A stretch of 64,000 nucleotides of DNA from Acidobacteriaceae bacterium (GCA_903642225.1 CAHJWI010000003.1:81296-145295); one strand, 5' to 3'. Positions 28,104 through 36,644 are shown, counted from the stretch's first letter. Program-made: numbers and translations. The notes: generated from the sequence alone by a model not told the origin.

Positions 28104-28823
28104 ATGCTTGCTGCGATGGTGAACGCCGCCGAAGTCAATGCCGCTGACGTCCAGAATGTCTCCCTCCTCTACGGCAACTTCGCTGCCCTGCGCCGCGTCA
28201 CGTGCAGCTTCGCCACCGGCGGCATGCACCTTCTACTCGGCGAAAACGGCGCTGGCAAATCCACCCTCCTCCGCATCCTCGCCGGCCTCATCACACCCTC
28301 CGGCGGCACCGTCCGCGTGCTGGAAGGCTCCCCCGCCGAGCGACGCAGCCGCATCGCCTACATGAGCCACGCCTCCATGCTCTACGACGAGATGACCGCC
28401 ATGGAAAACCTGCGCTACTTCGCCCAGCTCGGCTGCGCCCCCGGCACCTGCGCCCTCTGCCACGCCTCGCCAGAGATGTCCCTCCGCGCCGTCGGCCTCG
28501 ACCACACCCTCACCCGCCCCGTCTCGCAGTACTCGCAAGGCATGCGCCAGCGCGTCTCCCTCGCCCGCGTCCTCCTTACCGATCCCGAACTCCTCCTTCT
28601 CGACGAGCCTTTCTCCAACATGGACGGCACCGGTGCCCGCGACCTCGTAGCCCTCCTGCAGGACGTCCTCACCTGGCCGCTCACCACCGGCGCCTCTACT
28701 GGTGTGGCAAAGCGGACCATCATTCTCACCACCCACCAGCACGACCTCGTCTCCGGCGCTGTCGACTCCACCACCCGCCTCGAACGCGGCACCATCGCAG
28801 CGGAACAATCTGTCGCCGCATGA
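28104..28823 (+). CDS. ccmA: CcmA-type haem exporter ABC ATPase
   Basis: 239 residues from the ATG at 28104 (an ATG at 28116 is also possible), 4 bases after ccmE. Walker A is GENGAGKST (46-54), the signature is SQYSQGMRQRVSLAR, Walker B is ELLLLDEPFSNMD and the H-loop is LTTHQHD. CcmA with CcmB, CcmC and CcmD releases holo-CcmE at the inner membrane. An unusual segment after the helical domain (C111-x4-C116-A-L-C119-H120) contains a CXXCH string. Its stop overlaps the ybaK start (ATGA). On sequence alone it could be any small ABC ATPase; the neighbours settle the assignment. Confidence 0.9.
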   Translation: MLAAMVNAAEVNAADVQNVSLLYGNFAALRRVTCSFATGGMHLLLGENGAGKSTLLRILAGLITPSGGTVRVLEGSPAERRSRIAYMSHASMLYDEMTAMENLRYFAQLGCAPGTCALCHASPEMSLRAVGLDHTLTRPVSQYSQGMRQRVSLARVLLTDPELLLLDEPFSNMDGTGARDLVALLQDVLTWPLTTGASTGVAKRTIILTTHQHDLVSGAVDSTTRLERGTIAAEQSVAA

Positions 28824-29308
28824 AGACCAACGCCGCACGCCTCCTCGACCGCCTCGCCATCTCCTACACCACCCGCGAGTACACCGTCACCCCCGACGAC
28901 CTCACCGCAGTCTCCGTCGCCACCAAAATCGGCATGCCCCTCGAACAGGTCTTCAAAACCCTCCTCTGCCGTCTCGCAGACGGAACTCACGTCTTCGCCG
29001 TCATCCCCGGCAACGCGGAGCTCGATCTCAAAAAACTCGCCTCCGCCGCAGTCACAAAAAAAGCCGAAATGGCCGCCCTTAAAGACGTGGAGCCCCTCAC
29101 CGGCTACATCCGCGGCGGCGTCACCGCCATGGCCTCCAAACGCGACCTCCCCACCTTCGCCGATGAAACTCTCGAACTCCACGACCAGATCAGCGTTTCC
29201 GCCGGCATGCGCGGCCTCCAGCTCATCCTCGCTCCCGCAGACTACCTCCGCGCTACCAACGCCACCGTCGCCGACCTCACCAAACTCGCGCCCGCGATTG
29301 CCCCATGA
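28820..29308 (+). CDS. ybaK: Cys-tRNA(Pro)/Cys-tRNA(Cys) deacylase YbaK
   Basis: 162 residues, the YbaK/EbsC trans-editing domain that hydrolyses mischarged aminoacyl-tRNAs. Family blocks visible are NAARLLDRLAISYTTREY, VATKIGMPLEQVFKTLL, THVFAVIPGNAELDLKKLA, EMAALKDVEPLTGYIRGGVTAMASKRDLP and ISVSAGMRGLQLILAP (GxRGLQ). It overlaps ccmA and ccmB by 4 bases each (ATGA), so it is embedded in the ccm operon. YbaK is not a known part of cytochrome c maturation; the link to cysteine availability is speculation. Confidence 0.93.
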   Translation: MKTNAARLLDRLAISYTTREYTVTPDDLTAVSVATKIGMPLEQVFKTLLCRLADGTHVFAVIPGNAELDLKKLASAAVTKKAEMAALKDVEPLTGYIRGGVTAMASKRDLPTFADETLELHDQISVSAGMRGLQLILAPADYLRATNATVADLTKLAPAIAP

Positions 29309-29997
29309 CCAAGGCCCGCCACTACCTCAGCATCGTCCTCCTTCACCTCCGCAAAGAGCTTCACCTGGAATGGCGCAGCCGCGACGCCATCACCGGCATG
29401 CTCTTCTTCACCCTGCTCATCGCCGTCGTCTTCTCGCTCGCCTTCGACCCCACCTCGAACCCCACCCTCGCGCGCCAGATTTCCGGCGGCATCGCCTGGA
29501 TCGGCCTTCTCTTCGCCGCCACCACCTCGCTCAACGGCTCCTGGGCGCGTGAACAGCGCAACCAGGTGCTCGACGCACATCGCCTCTCACCCGCGCCGCC
29601 ATCCGCCCTTTTCGTCGGCAAAGCCCTCGCAAACTTCCTCTTCGTCACCCTGGTTGAGGTCGTCCTCGTCCCCGTCTTCGTCCTCTTCTACAACATCCGC
29701 CCTCTCGGCCAGGCGTCGCTGCTCTGGCTCATCCTCCCCCTCGGCACATGGGCTCTCGTGCTCAACGGCACCTTCTTCTCAGCCCTCAGCCTCCGCAGCC
29801 GAAACCGTGATCTTCTGCTCCCGCTCATCCTCTTCCCCATCTCCATCCCGGCGCTGCTCGCCGTCGTCAACGGCACCACCTCCGTCATCACCGGCGAGTT
29901 CGATCCCAACCTCTGGATCCGTCTCCTTGCCGGCTTCGACATCATCTTCACCGTCGTCGCACTGCTGCTCTTCGGCACCGTCCTGCACGCCGAATGA
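29305..29997 (+). CDS. ccmB: Haem exporter membrane protein CcmB
   Basis: 230 residues with six predicted membrane segments. CcmB is the permease partner of CcmA. The N-terminus HLRKELHLEWRSRDAITGMLFFTLLIAVVFSLAF is typical of the family, as are GIAWIGLLFAATTSLNGSWAREQ and the late LLLPLILFPISIPALLAVV. It starts at the ATG overlapping the ybaK stop. Separation from ccmA by ybaK is unusual, but the coupling is preserved. Confidence 0.93.
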   Translation: MTKARHYLSIVLLHLRKELHLEWRSRDAITGMLFFTLLIAVVFSLAFDPTSNPTLARQISGGIAWIGLLFAATTSLNGSWAREQRNQVLDAHRLSPAPPSALFVGKALANFLFVTLVEVVLVPVFVLFYNIRPLGQASLLWLILPLGTWALVLNGTFFSALSLRSRNRDLLLPLILFPISIPALLAVVNGTTSVITGEFDPNLWIRLLAGFDIIFTVVALLLFGTVLHAE

Positions 29998-30071
29998 GCC
30001 GATCAACGCACGCGTTCCGTCAAAAGAACGACCTGCAAAACCTGCCTCTCGGCGATACTTGAGAGGACCCG

Positions 30072-30767
30072 ATGAAGACCCTCTTCACCATCCTCGCGGC
30101 TGTCGCTGTAGTTCTGCTCGGCTTCGGCCTTTACCAGGCCTTTCTCGTCGCGCCGACTGAGGCCACCATGGGCCCCGTCCAGCGAATCTTCTACTGGCAC
30201 GTGCCGCTCAACATCATCGGCGAGATCACGCCTTACGTAAATATGCTGGCGTCCATCGCATACATCTTCCTTCGCGGCCGCAACCAGCTCGCCGCCCGGC
30301 GGGCAGACGCGCTCGCCGTTGCTTCCGCTGAAGTCACGGTCCTCTTCGTTGGCCTCGGCCTCATCGGCGGCATTCTCTGGGGACGCCCAGCCTGGGGCAT
30401 CTGGTGGGCATGGGACGCGCGCACCACCAGCACTCTCCTCCTCTTGCTTCTCTACGTCAGCTACCTGCTCCTTCGCCGCTTTTCTGATGGCCCTGGCAGC
30501 CGCACCATCGCCGCCGTCCTCAGCATCTTCGCCGGCGTCGACGTCCCCATCGTCTTCATGTCCATCCGCTGGTGGCGCACCCAGCACCCAGCTCCCGTCC
30601 TCACCGGCGACGGCGAAATCGACCCGGTCATGAAATCCGCCTTCGCCTGGAACCTGCTCGCCTTTTTCATCTGGGGCATCGTCCTCATCTGGGCTCGCTA
30701 CGCCACTCTCCGGCGCGAACAGGCCCTCGCCGAACGTGAAGCCCTCCAACTCATTGGGGTCGCATAA
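30072..30767 (+). CDS. ccmC: Haem handling protein CcmC
   Basis: 231 residues, six membrane helices. CcmC binds haem and transfers it to CcmE. The tryptophan-rich signature WGIWWAWDARTTSTLLL lies at residues about 108-124, with the two external haem-ligand histidines in IFYWHVP (H43) and WWRTQHPAP (H172). An AGAGGACCCG ribosome-binding site precedes the ATG. It follows ccmB by 74 bases and overlaps nothing upstream; the ccmD-like ORF starts directly at its stop. Confidence 0.95.
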   Translation: MKTLFTILAAVAVVLLGFGLYQAFLVAPTEATMGPVQRIFYWHVPLNIIGEITPYVNMLASIAYIFLRGRNQLAARRADALAVASAEVTVLFVGLGLIGGILWGRPAWGIWWAWDARTTSTLLLLLLYVSYLLLRRFSDGPGSRTIAAVLSIFAGVDVPIVFMSIRWWRTQHPAPVLTGDGEIDPVMKSAFAWNLLAFFIWGIVLIWARYATLRREQALAEREALQLIGVA

Positions 30768-30914
30768 ATGGGCTACTCTGCCGACAGTATCCGCTACCTC
30801 CACATCGCCTACACAATCTTCATCACCGTCCAGGTCGCCTATGTCGCCTGGCTCGCAGCCCGTTGGAAACGCGTCACCTCTGCCATAGCTACTACCCGTC
30901 CTCCCGGCGCGTAA
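30768..30914 (+). CDS. ccmD: CcmD-like small membrane protein
   Basis: 48 residues, beginning at the base after the ccmC stop codon. The sequence is a single membrane segment (IAYTIFITVQVAYVAWLAARW) with a short polar N-terminus (GYSADSIRYLH) and a basic tail. Size, topology and position directly after ccmC match CcmD, which stabilises the CcmABC complex. Sequence conservation in this family is very low, so the call relies mostly on context. Confidence 0.65.
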   Translation: MGYSADSIRYLHIAYTIFITVQVAYVAWLAARWKRVTSAIATTRPPGA

Positions 30915-30924
30915 ACTGGCATCT

Positions 30925-32157
30925 GTGTCCCCCGCCCTCCGACGCCGCGCCGTCCTTCTTTCCACCACTCTCTTTTCCCTTGCCCTGTTGTCGCTCGCCG
31001 GCTGCCGCCGCCTCCGCTTCCCAGAAGCACCAGCGGACTACCGCGAGTACGCCTACGTCACCAGCGGGGGCACCGGCACCGTCAGCATCCTCAACGTCGT
31101 CTCGGTCCAGTCCGAGCGCACCTTGAAGGTCGGTCCCAATCCCACCGGCGCCACCGCCAATCCCGTTCGCAACGAGGTCTATGTCGTCAACACTGGCGAT
31201 GAAAGCGGCAACGGCTCGGTCAGCGTCATCGACACCACGACCAACTCCATCACCGCCACCATCCCCGTTCATCGCCAGCCCTACTTCATCTCTGTAGACA
31301 GCAAGGGCCAGCGCGGCTACGTTGCCAACAGCGGCTCCAACGACGTCAGCGTCCTCGACTTGGTGCAACACCGCGTCCTCGGTGTTATCGGCGTCGGCGA
31401 GAAACCCGGCCTCGCTAAAATCTCGCCCGACGGCCAAAGCCTCGCAGTCAGCAACCGTGGCAGCGGCAGCGTCTCACTCTTTGCCGTTCCCGCCACCGGC
31501 TTGCCTACCCTGCGCGCTGCGTTCGACGGCTGCACCGGCGTCACAGACCTCGCCATCATCCCGCTGGACCCCGCGCAGCCTTCCAGCAAGGTCTTTGCCG
31601 CGTGCTCCGCCGGCGACACCGTTATGGCTATTCAATTGGCCCAGGCTACCGGCTCGTGGGAGGCAAAGCAGGATCCACCGAGCACGCACGATCGCCTTCT
31701 TGCCCGCCTCAAGGTCGGCAGGGATCCCGTCCAGTTCGCCATCAAACCAGACGGTGGAGAGCTCTTTATCTCCAACTTCGGCTCTGACTCGTTCACCGAA
31801 ATCTCCACCTGGACCAACGACGTCGGCGGCACCTACAAGATCGGGACGAAGCCATCACAGGGTGTCGTCACCGCCGATAACGGCACGCTCTGGATCACTA
31901 ACTTCGGCGCCGACTCCATCAGCCTCTATTCCATTGACGACGGCCGCATCGCCGGCAGCGTACGCGCAGGCGGCGGCCCTGACGCCATCGCGATGAGCGC
32001 CGACGAACACCTCGTCCTTGCAGCCAACTCGCGCAGCGGCGACGTTGCCGTCATCCGCACCGTTAGCAATCACGCCGGCCCCGAACTACTCACCATGCTC
32101 CCCGCCGGCGGCAACCCCAACAGCATCGCCATCAAGGCCTTCCATCTGACAAAGTAA
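30925..32157 (+). CDS. YVTN/YncE-type beta-propeller lipoprotein
   Basis: 410 residues from a GTG. A lipoprotein signal ends in LLSLAGC with the lipobox cysteine at residue 27. The body consists of seven YVTN-like blades: YVTSGGTGTVSILNV, YVVNTGDESGNGSVSVIDTTTN, YVANSGSNDVSVLDL, LAVSNRGSGSVSLFAV, LFISNFGSDSFTEIS, LWITNFGADSISLYSI and LAANSRSGDVAVIRTV. Such propellers are periplasmic or outer-membrane binding proteins, and no catalytic residues are evident. It begins 10 bases after the ccmD-like ORF, so it may be cotranscribed with the ccm genes, but a role in cytochrome maturation is not established. Confidence 0.88.
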   Translation: MSPALRRRAVLLSTTLFSLALLSLAGCRRLRFPEAPADYREYAYVTSGGTGTVSILNVVSVQSERTLKVGPNPTGATANPVRNEVYVVNTGDESGNGSVSVIDTTTNSITATIPVHRQPYFISVDSKGQRGYVANSGSNDVSVLDLVQHRVLGVIGVGEKPGLAKISPDGQSLAVSNRGSGSVSLFAVPATGLPTLRAAFDGCTGVTDLAIIPLDPAQPSSKVFAACSAGDTVMAIQLAQATGSWEAKQDPPSTHDRLLARLKVGRDPVQFAIKPDGGELFISNFGSDSFTEISTWTNDVGGTYKIGTKPSQGVVTADNGTLWITNFGADSISLYSIDDGRIAGSVRAGGGPDAIAMSADEHLVLAANSRSGDVAVIRTVSNHAGPELLTMLPAGGNPNSIAIKAFHLTK

Positions 32158-33306
32158 TCAGGCCGCCACACCGCTACTCAGTGGCACCTGCTCTACAATC
32201 TCCAGCCCAAACCCCTGCAGCGCCGGCACATGCGTCGGCCGATTCACAAGCAGCCGTATCCGCCGAATACCCAGGTCCGCCAGTATCTGGCTTCCCACAC
32301 CCGTGTTCCTCAGGGTGTGCTGCGCATCCCCGCCTCGCCTGGCCTGCTCTCGCCCGGTCACCATCCGCGCCGGGGTCACGCTCCTGTCAACAGAAAACCC
32401 GGGCGTCCCGTTGTGCAGGTAAATCAGCGCGCCGCGCCCCGCCGCGGCGATCGCCCGCATCGCGCCTTCCACGCTGTTCAGGCATTCCCCGCCGTTCTGT
32501 TGAAATACGCCTCCCGCCAGCCCATGCGTGTGCACCCTCACCAGCACCGGCTCACCGCTATCCTGCACATTTCCCCTTACCAGCGCTAGATGACTCGCGC
32601 CCGCCTCCACATCGCTCTCATACGCAATGGTGCGGAACTCACCCCAGGGCGTCTCCAGCACCGTCTCCGCCACCCGGTGCAGGTACTGCTCCGTTTGCAG
32701 CCGGTACCGTATCAGTTCCGCCACCGTCAGCATTGCCATACCGTGCGTCCTGCAGAACTCCAGAAGGTCCGGCACTCGCGCCATTGATCCGTCGTCGTTC
32801 ATAATCTCGCAGATCACCCCTGCAGGAATCAGCCCAGCCATGCGCGCCAGATCCACCGACGCCTCCGTCTGCCCTGCCCGCACCAGCACACCACCCTTGC
32901 GCGCACGCAACGGAAACACATGCCCGGGCCGCGCGAGGTCCGCCGCGCCGCTGCCTGGCCGCACCGCCGTCAGGATCGTATGCGCCCGGTCCGCCGCCGA
33001 GATGCCTGTAGTCACGCCTTCCCGCGCCTCAATCGACTCGGTAAACGCTGTACCGAACCGCGACGTGTTCTCGCTCGCCATCGGCGGCAGCCGCAGGTAG
33101 TCTGCACGCTCTTCCGTCAAGGTCAGGCACACCAGCCCGCGCCCAAACCTCGCCATGAAGTTGATGGCATCCGGCGTCACATGTTCCGCGGCAATCGTCA
33201 GGTCACCCTCATTCTCACGGTCTTCGTCGTCGACCACCACAATCATCCGCCCCGCTGCAAACTGCCGCAGCGCCTCCGGCACATCCACAAACGGTGCAAC
33301 CGCCAT
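32158..33306 (-). CDS. ribB: RibBA-type protein: active DHBP synthase domain, degenerate GTP cyclohydrolase II domain
   Basis: 382 residues from the ATG at 33306, preceded by a strong GAGGTGA; the frame extends to 33339. The N-terminal about 200 residues are 3,4-dihydroxy-2-butanone-4-phosphate synthase: [53 protein letters not shown] and [15 protein letters not shown] all intact. The C-terminal half aligns with GTP cyclohydrolase II ([31 protein letters not shown]), but the zinc site is broken: at the canonical Cys-x10-Cys-x-Cys the sequence is [16 protein letters not shown], keeping one cysteine. The R-x-x-G-R-G-I-G stretch is replaced by [15 protein letters not shown] cyclohydrolase activity is therefore unlikely. 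Confidence 0.9.
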   Translation of the reverse strand: MAVAPFVDVPEALRQFAAGRMIVVVDDEDRENEGDLTIAAEHVTPDAINFMARFGRGLVCLTLTEERADYLRLPPMASENTSRFGTAFTESIEAREGVTTGISAADRAHTILTAVRPGSGAADLARPGHVFPLRARKGGVLVRAGQTEASVDLARMAGLIPAGVICEIMNDDGSMARVPDLLEFCRTHGMAMLTVAELIRYRLQTEQYLHRVAETVLETPWGEFRTIAYESDVEAGASHLALVRGNVQDSGEPVLVRVHTHGLAGGVFQQNGGECLNSVEGAMRAIAAAGRGALIYLHNGTPGFSVDRSVTPARMVTGREQARRGGDAQHTLRNTGVGSQILADLGIRRIRLLVNRPTHVPALQGFGLEIVEQVPLSSGVAA

Positions 33307-33333
33307 GCTCACCTCACCCGTCCCAAGTCTCTC

Positions 33334-33363
33334 AAACAAAGATGCCGTCCATCGCTGGACGGC
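33334..33363 (-). terminator. Terminator or attenuator hairpin between the small gene and ribB
   Basis: A 7-bp stem GCCGTCC / GGACGGC (33344-33363) with a 6-nt loop is followed on the minus strand by ATCTTTGTTT. It ends the 75-residue gene's transcript or acts in the ribB leader. I see no FMN-riboswitch core here. Confidence 0.5.
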
Positions 33364-33499
33364 TCTTGGCTGATATAACGCATCGTGCTAACGACGTTCC
33401 GATAGCTGTCTTTAATCTTCAACAAGCGTCCGGTTCGACCGCAGTGACGACGATCGTCGTGCAGCGGCAAACTGCAAGACCAGAAGGGCGGCCGCCGCC

Positions 33500-33727
33500 C
33501 TAAAGCGTCGACTCTATTTCGAAGCCCCACGCCTCGAGCAGCGACTCCGGAATGTACTTTGAATTCTTGTTCCGACGCGCCCACTCACGTAGCCGAGTCG
33601 ATCGCGAGTATTGATCGGGCGTCAGCTTGTACTCCTTGACCACCTGCTCAAACGATGTGATCGTCGGCACAACCGGGCCAATCGGCTCCGGCTTGCCCCA
33701 ATTCGGATTTCCACGACGCTTCGCCAT
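33500..33727 (-). CDS. Small conserved-looking protein of unknown function
   Basis: 75 residues. The ATG at 33727 has GGAGAG 6-7 bases upstream, which decides the start. The protein is basic and soluble: an N-terminal AKRRGNPNWGKPEPIGPVVP precedes a helical region (TSFEQVVKEYKLTPDQYSRS, then REWARRNKNSKYIPESLLEAWGF) that could bind nucleic acid. I do not recognise the family. It lies downstream of the photolyase gene and upstream of ribB on the same strand. Confidence 0.7.
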   Translation of the reverse strand: MAKRRGNPNWGKPEPIGPVVPTITSFEQVVKEYKLTPDQYSRSTRLREWARRNKNSKYIPESLLEAWGFEIESTL

Positions 33728-33836
33728 TGTTCTCTCCTTCGAGCTCACAGTCCACGCGAAGGTGGCTGGAACCAACGCTTTAGTTTACATCGCTTTCGCC
33801 CGAAACCGTTAACTCGTCGATATGCCCATCCCACCA

Positions 33837-33874
33837 GTTTCTAATCCACGATCTCGTTTCTAATCCACGATCTC
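33837..33874. repeat. 19-bp perfect tandem duplication spanning the photolyase stop codon
   Basis: GTTTCTAATCCACGATCTC occurs twice head to tail (33837-33855 and 33856-33874). The second copy contains the photolyase stop codon; the first reproduces the last codons and stop downstream of it. It looks like a recent slippage or duplication event. Confidence 0.85.
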
Positions 33875-35572
33875 GCCACGCTCCAACTGCCCGATCGCCC
33901 GTGCCGCCCGCTCCCGCAGCGCCTCCCGCTCCTCGGAAGTCTTCTTCCGCAGGGTTGCGAATGGCATCCGCATCCGCTGGTTCGACCCTAGCAGGTCCTG
34001 GTGTCGCTCCATAAACGTCCAGTACAAAGCCGTAAACGGACAGCTCCCCGGCCCCGTGCTCTTCTTCGGGTTCAGGGCACACTTGCCACAGTAATCGCTC
34101 ATACGGTCGATGTACGCCGCTCCACTCACATAGGGCTTGGTAGCCGTCAGCCCACCATCCGCAAACGTCGCCATACCGAGCACATTCGGCTCGACCACCC
34201 AGTCGTATGCATCGACGTATGCCACCCAGAACCAATCCGTCAGCTCCCGCGGACTGAAGCCGCACAGCGTCGCCAAATTTGAAAGCACCATCAGCCGCAA
34301 AATATGGTGCGACCATCCCTGCTGCATCACCTGTCCCGTCGCAGTGTCCAGACAGAACATTCCACTCCGCACACCCCAGTACGCCGGCGGCAAGGGTAGG
34401 TGCGCGTCCAAAGCCGAAGGCCTCGCCGGCTGATCCGGCGCCGCAGGGTTACGGTTTTTCACCAGCAAATGGCTGTATTCATGGGCGTGCAGATTTTCGG
34501 GCGGATCGGGCGATTGTTCAATGGTTCTATATCCATCCGTCGCATTATGCATGTGTCGCACGAACTCTCGCCAGCCAACTATCTGACGGATAAAGCCTTC
34601 GGCACTCGCAAGCGGCACCGTCATCCCCTCGTACCCTGCAGCCACGTCCGCAACAATCTCCCGCGGCAATAGCCGGCTCACGTTCATCAAGGCCGAGATC
34701 GCCGAGTGAAACATCATCGGCTCCCGCGAGCTCATCGCATCCTCAAAGGGTCCAAAATGCGGCAGCAACTCGGCCAACGCGAACTGCCAGAACGTCGCAC
34801 AGTCCTCTGCCGTGCACGGCAGGTCGAAGCCCTCGAATGTGCCGATACTCTCAATCCCGTTGCCGCTTAGCCAATCGATCAGTTCCAGCGTGATGGCGTC
34901 CGGCGCAAAGGTGGGCCGCGTCGGTACCGGCACTTCCCCTTTATAGGGTCGTCGGTTCTCCTCGTCGAAGCTGAGCTTGCCACCGACAAAGCTGCCGGTT
35001 GGTGTCATGAGCAGGCCAGTCTTCTTGCGCATGTGCCGATAGAATTTTTCCATCAGGTACTGCCGTCCGCGCGCTGCCTTCCCGCTGCCGAACACCGCTT
35101 CCCAGTCCTCCGGAGTGGAAAGCCAGGCGTCGTCGGCAACTACGTCCAGGCGCAGCCCCGCTGCAACAGCTGCCTCCAAATCTTTGCGCAGTTCCCGCTC
35201 CGCAGGCAAAGCCGTGTGGATCGTGTCGATCCCAAGCTCCTGCTGCACTGCCAGCAATTGCTCGCCGTAGCTCTCCGGCGCGTTACGGAACGCAACCATC
35301 ACACCGCGTGCCTTCTGCTCAAGCGCAAAGTGCCGCATGTTGCTCAGCACCACCAGAACTTTCTTCTTGTGGTATGGCCTATTCCGGCCCTTGGCGTGCG
35401 ATTCGATCAGGATCAGCCCGGCTTCCTCCGGCTTCAACTTCGCCAGCGGACCAATGCGGTCGTTCAGCCGGTCATACGGTACGAAGACCCACGTGCGCCC
35501 ACCTGCCTGATGCGGCGTCGGCCACACCGACCGCATATTCTCCAGAAAACCCATCCTTCGACGGTACGCCAT
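33860..35572 (-). CDS. Fe-S bacterial cryptochrome/(6-4) photolyase (PhrB/CryB type)
   Basis: 570 residues from the ATG at 35572 (GTG at 35596 and ATG at 35554 are alternatives). The N-terminal antenna domain (RTWVFVPYDRLND, AGLILIES, YHKKKVLVVLSNMRHFA) matches the deoxyribodipyrimidine photolyase-related family. The FAD domain includes EGFIRQIVGWREFVRHM, GWSHHILRLMVLSNLA, and VVEPNVLGMATFADGGLTATKPYVSG. Four cysteines (about 407, 495, 498, 511) have spacing 88-3-13, identical to the [4Fe-4S] ligands of Agrobacterium PhrB as I recall it. Members bind FAD and, as antenna, 6,7-dimethyl-8-ribityllumazine. It follows the M20 peptidase gene closely. Confidence 0.92.
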   Translation of the reverse strand: MAYRRRMGFLENMRSVWPTPHQAGGRTWVFVPYDRLNDRIGPLAKLKPEEAGLILIESHAKGRNRPYHKKKVLVVLSNMRHFALEQKARGVMVAFRNAPESYGEQLLAVQQELGIDTIHTALPAERELRKDLEAAVAAGLRLDVVADDAWLSTPEDWEAVFGSGKAARGRQYLMEKFYRHMRKKTGLLMTPTGSFVGGKLSFDEENRRPYKGEVPVPTRPTFAPDAITLELIDWLSGNGIESIGTFEGFDLPCTAEDCATFWQFALAELLPHFGPFEDAMSSREPMMFHSAISALMNVSRLLPREIVADVAAGYEGMTVPLASAEGFIRQIVGWREFVRHMHNATDGYRTIEQSPDPPENLHAHEYSHLLVKNRNPAAPDQPARPSALDAHLPLPPAYWGVRSGMFCLDTATGQVMQQGWSHHILRLMVLSNLATLCGFSPRELTDWFWVAYVDAYDWVVEPNVLGMATFADGGLTATKPYVSGAAYIDRMSDYCGKCALNPKKSTGPGSCPFTALYWTFMERHQDLLGSNQRMRMPFATLRKKTSEEREALRERAARAIGQLERGEIVD

Positions 35573-35621
35573 GGCTTTGCGCCCCGGTGCAAGCACAACG
35601 TCTCCGCTTCGACCACGCCAA

Positions 35622-36644
35622 CTACATCAACGAAGCCGCGAGCTCCGCATATCTATCGACGGCGTCGCGCAGTTCACTCTTCAGCACCTTCTCCGCCTCG
35701 GTGTGCGCCACGTGGATCGTTCCGGGCCCCAACAGCAGTGGCTCGCCCCAGGCAGTCAGCGACGAGATGTCTGTCGCGTATTTCGCAATCATCGTCTCCC
35801 ATCCGTCGATCCGCTTCATCCGTATCGCCGCCAAGTCCAGCGAGTAGTTCACGGCGCATCGGCCACCAACAACACGGTCCACAATCTCCTTTACCGCGCC
35901 GGAGTCTCCCACTGTCCGGATCAGCACCTGCGCCTCCGCTGCATCGGCGATGACATTTGGAGCGCGGCCTCCGCTGAGCAGTCCAACGTTCAACGTGGAA
36001 GGCCCAATCTCCGGGTCGACGGGCAACTCCGCCGCCAGTAAATCGTGCAGCACCGCAATCAGCTTCTCCGTCGCACTGTCGCCCAACTCTGGATACGCTG
36101 AGTGCGCCATCTTCCCACTCGCCGTCAGTACCACGCGCAGCGCGCCCTTGGTCGCCAGCGCCAGCCTGTTCTCCGTCGGCTCGCCGTTGATCAGAAACTG
36201 TGACCCATGCCCATCCTGGTTCGCCACCTTTGCACCAGCCGAGTCCCGCTCCTCGCCGACGACATACAGCAAGCCCACCGGCGTCCCGTTCGCGTACAGC
36301 TTCTCCGCCGCGCACACCTGCGACGCCAGAATCCCCTTCGCATCGCACGATCCGCGACCATACACCCAGATGTCGTCTTCACTGGAGCCAAAGTACGGCG
36401 GAACAGTGTCAAAGTGCGTTGACAGTGTTACGGTCGGCGACGTTCCCGGCATGCGCGCATACACATTGAATCGGTCGCCTTTATCCGGCACGCCCGGGTC
36501 TGTCTGCCGCACCGGCTGCCGCTCCACATCGTAGCCGAGGTCGGCCAAATACCCGGCCAGAAACACACCGCAAACACCTTCGTTGTAGGTTGTCGATTCA
36601 ATATCGACCAACGTCCGCGTGAGTTCGATAGGGTCGATGAGCAT
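35622..36644 (-). CDS. M20 family metallopeptidase (ArgE/DapE-like)
   Basis: 340 residues. M20 enzymes are di-zinc amidohydrolases acting on N-acyl amino acids or dipeptides. The metal-site motifs are visible: H77 and D79 in LSTHFDTVP, D101 in YGRGSCDAKG, the catalytic base E131 with E132 in VVGEERDSAGA, and a distal histidine in TIHVAHTEAEKV. The dimerisation (lid) domain begins about KGALRVVLTASGKMAHSAYPE. It resembles acetylornithine deacetylase (ArgE) and related enzymes, but no arginine genes are nearby, so the substrate is left open. Confidence 0.9.
   Translation of the reverse strand: MLIDPIELTRTLVDIESTTYNEGVCGVFLAGYLADLGYDVERQPVRQTDPGVPDKGDRFNVYARMPGTSPTVTLSTHFDTVPPYFGSSEDDIWVYGRGSCDAKGILASQVCAAEKLYANGTPVGLLYVVGEERDSAGAKVANQDGHGSQFLINGEPTENRLALATKGALRVVLTASGKMAHSAYPELGDSATEKLIAVLHDLLAAELPVDPEIGPSTLNVGLLSGGRAPNVIADAAEAQVLIRTVGDSGAVKEIVDRVVGGRCAVNYSLDLAAIRMKRIDGWETMIAKYATDISSLTAWGEPLLLGPGTIHVAHTEAEKVLKSELRDAVDRYAELAASLM

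Noticed and set aside
33307..33499. FMN riboswitch upstream of ribB
   Set aside because: No conserved aptamer strings were found; only a terminator-like hairpin is present.
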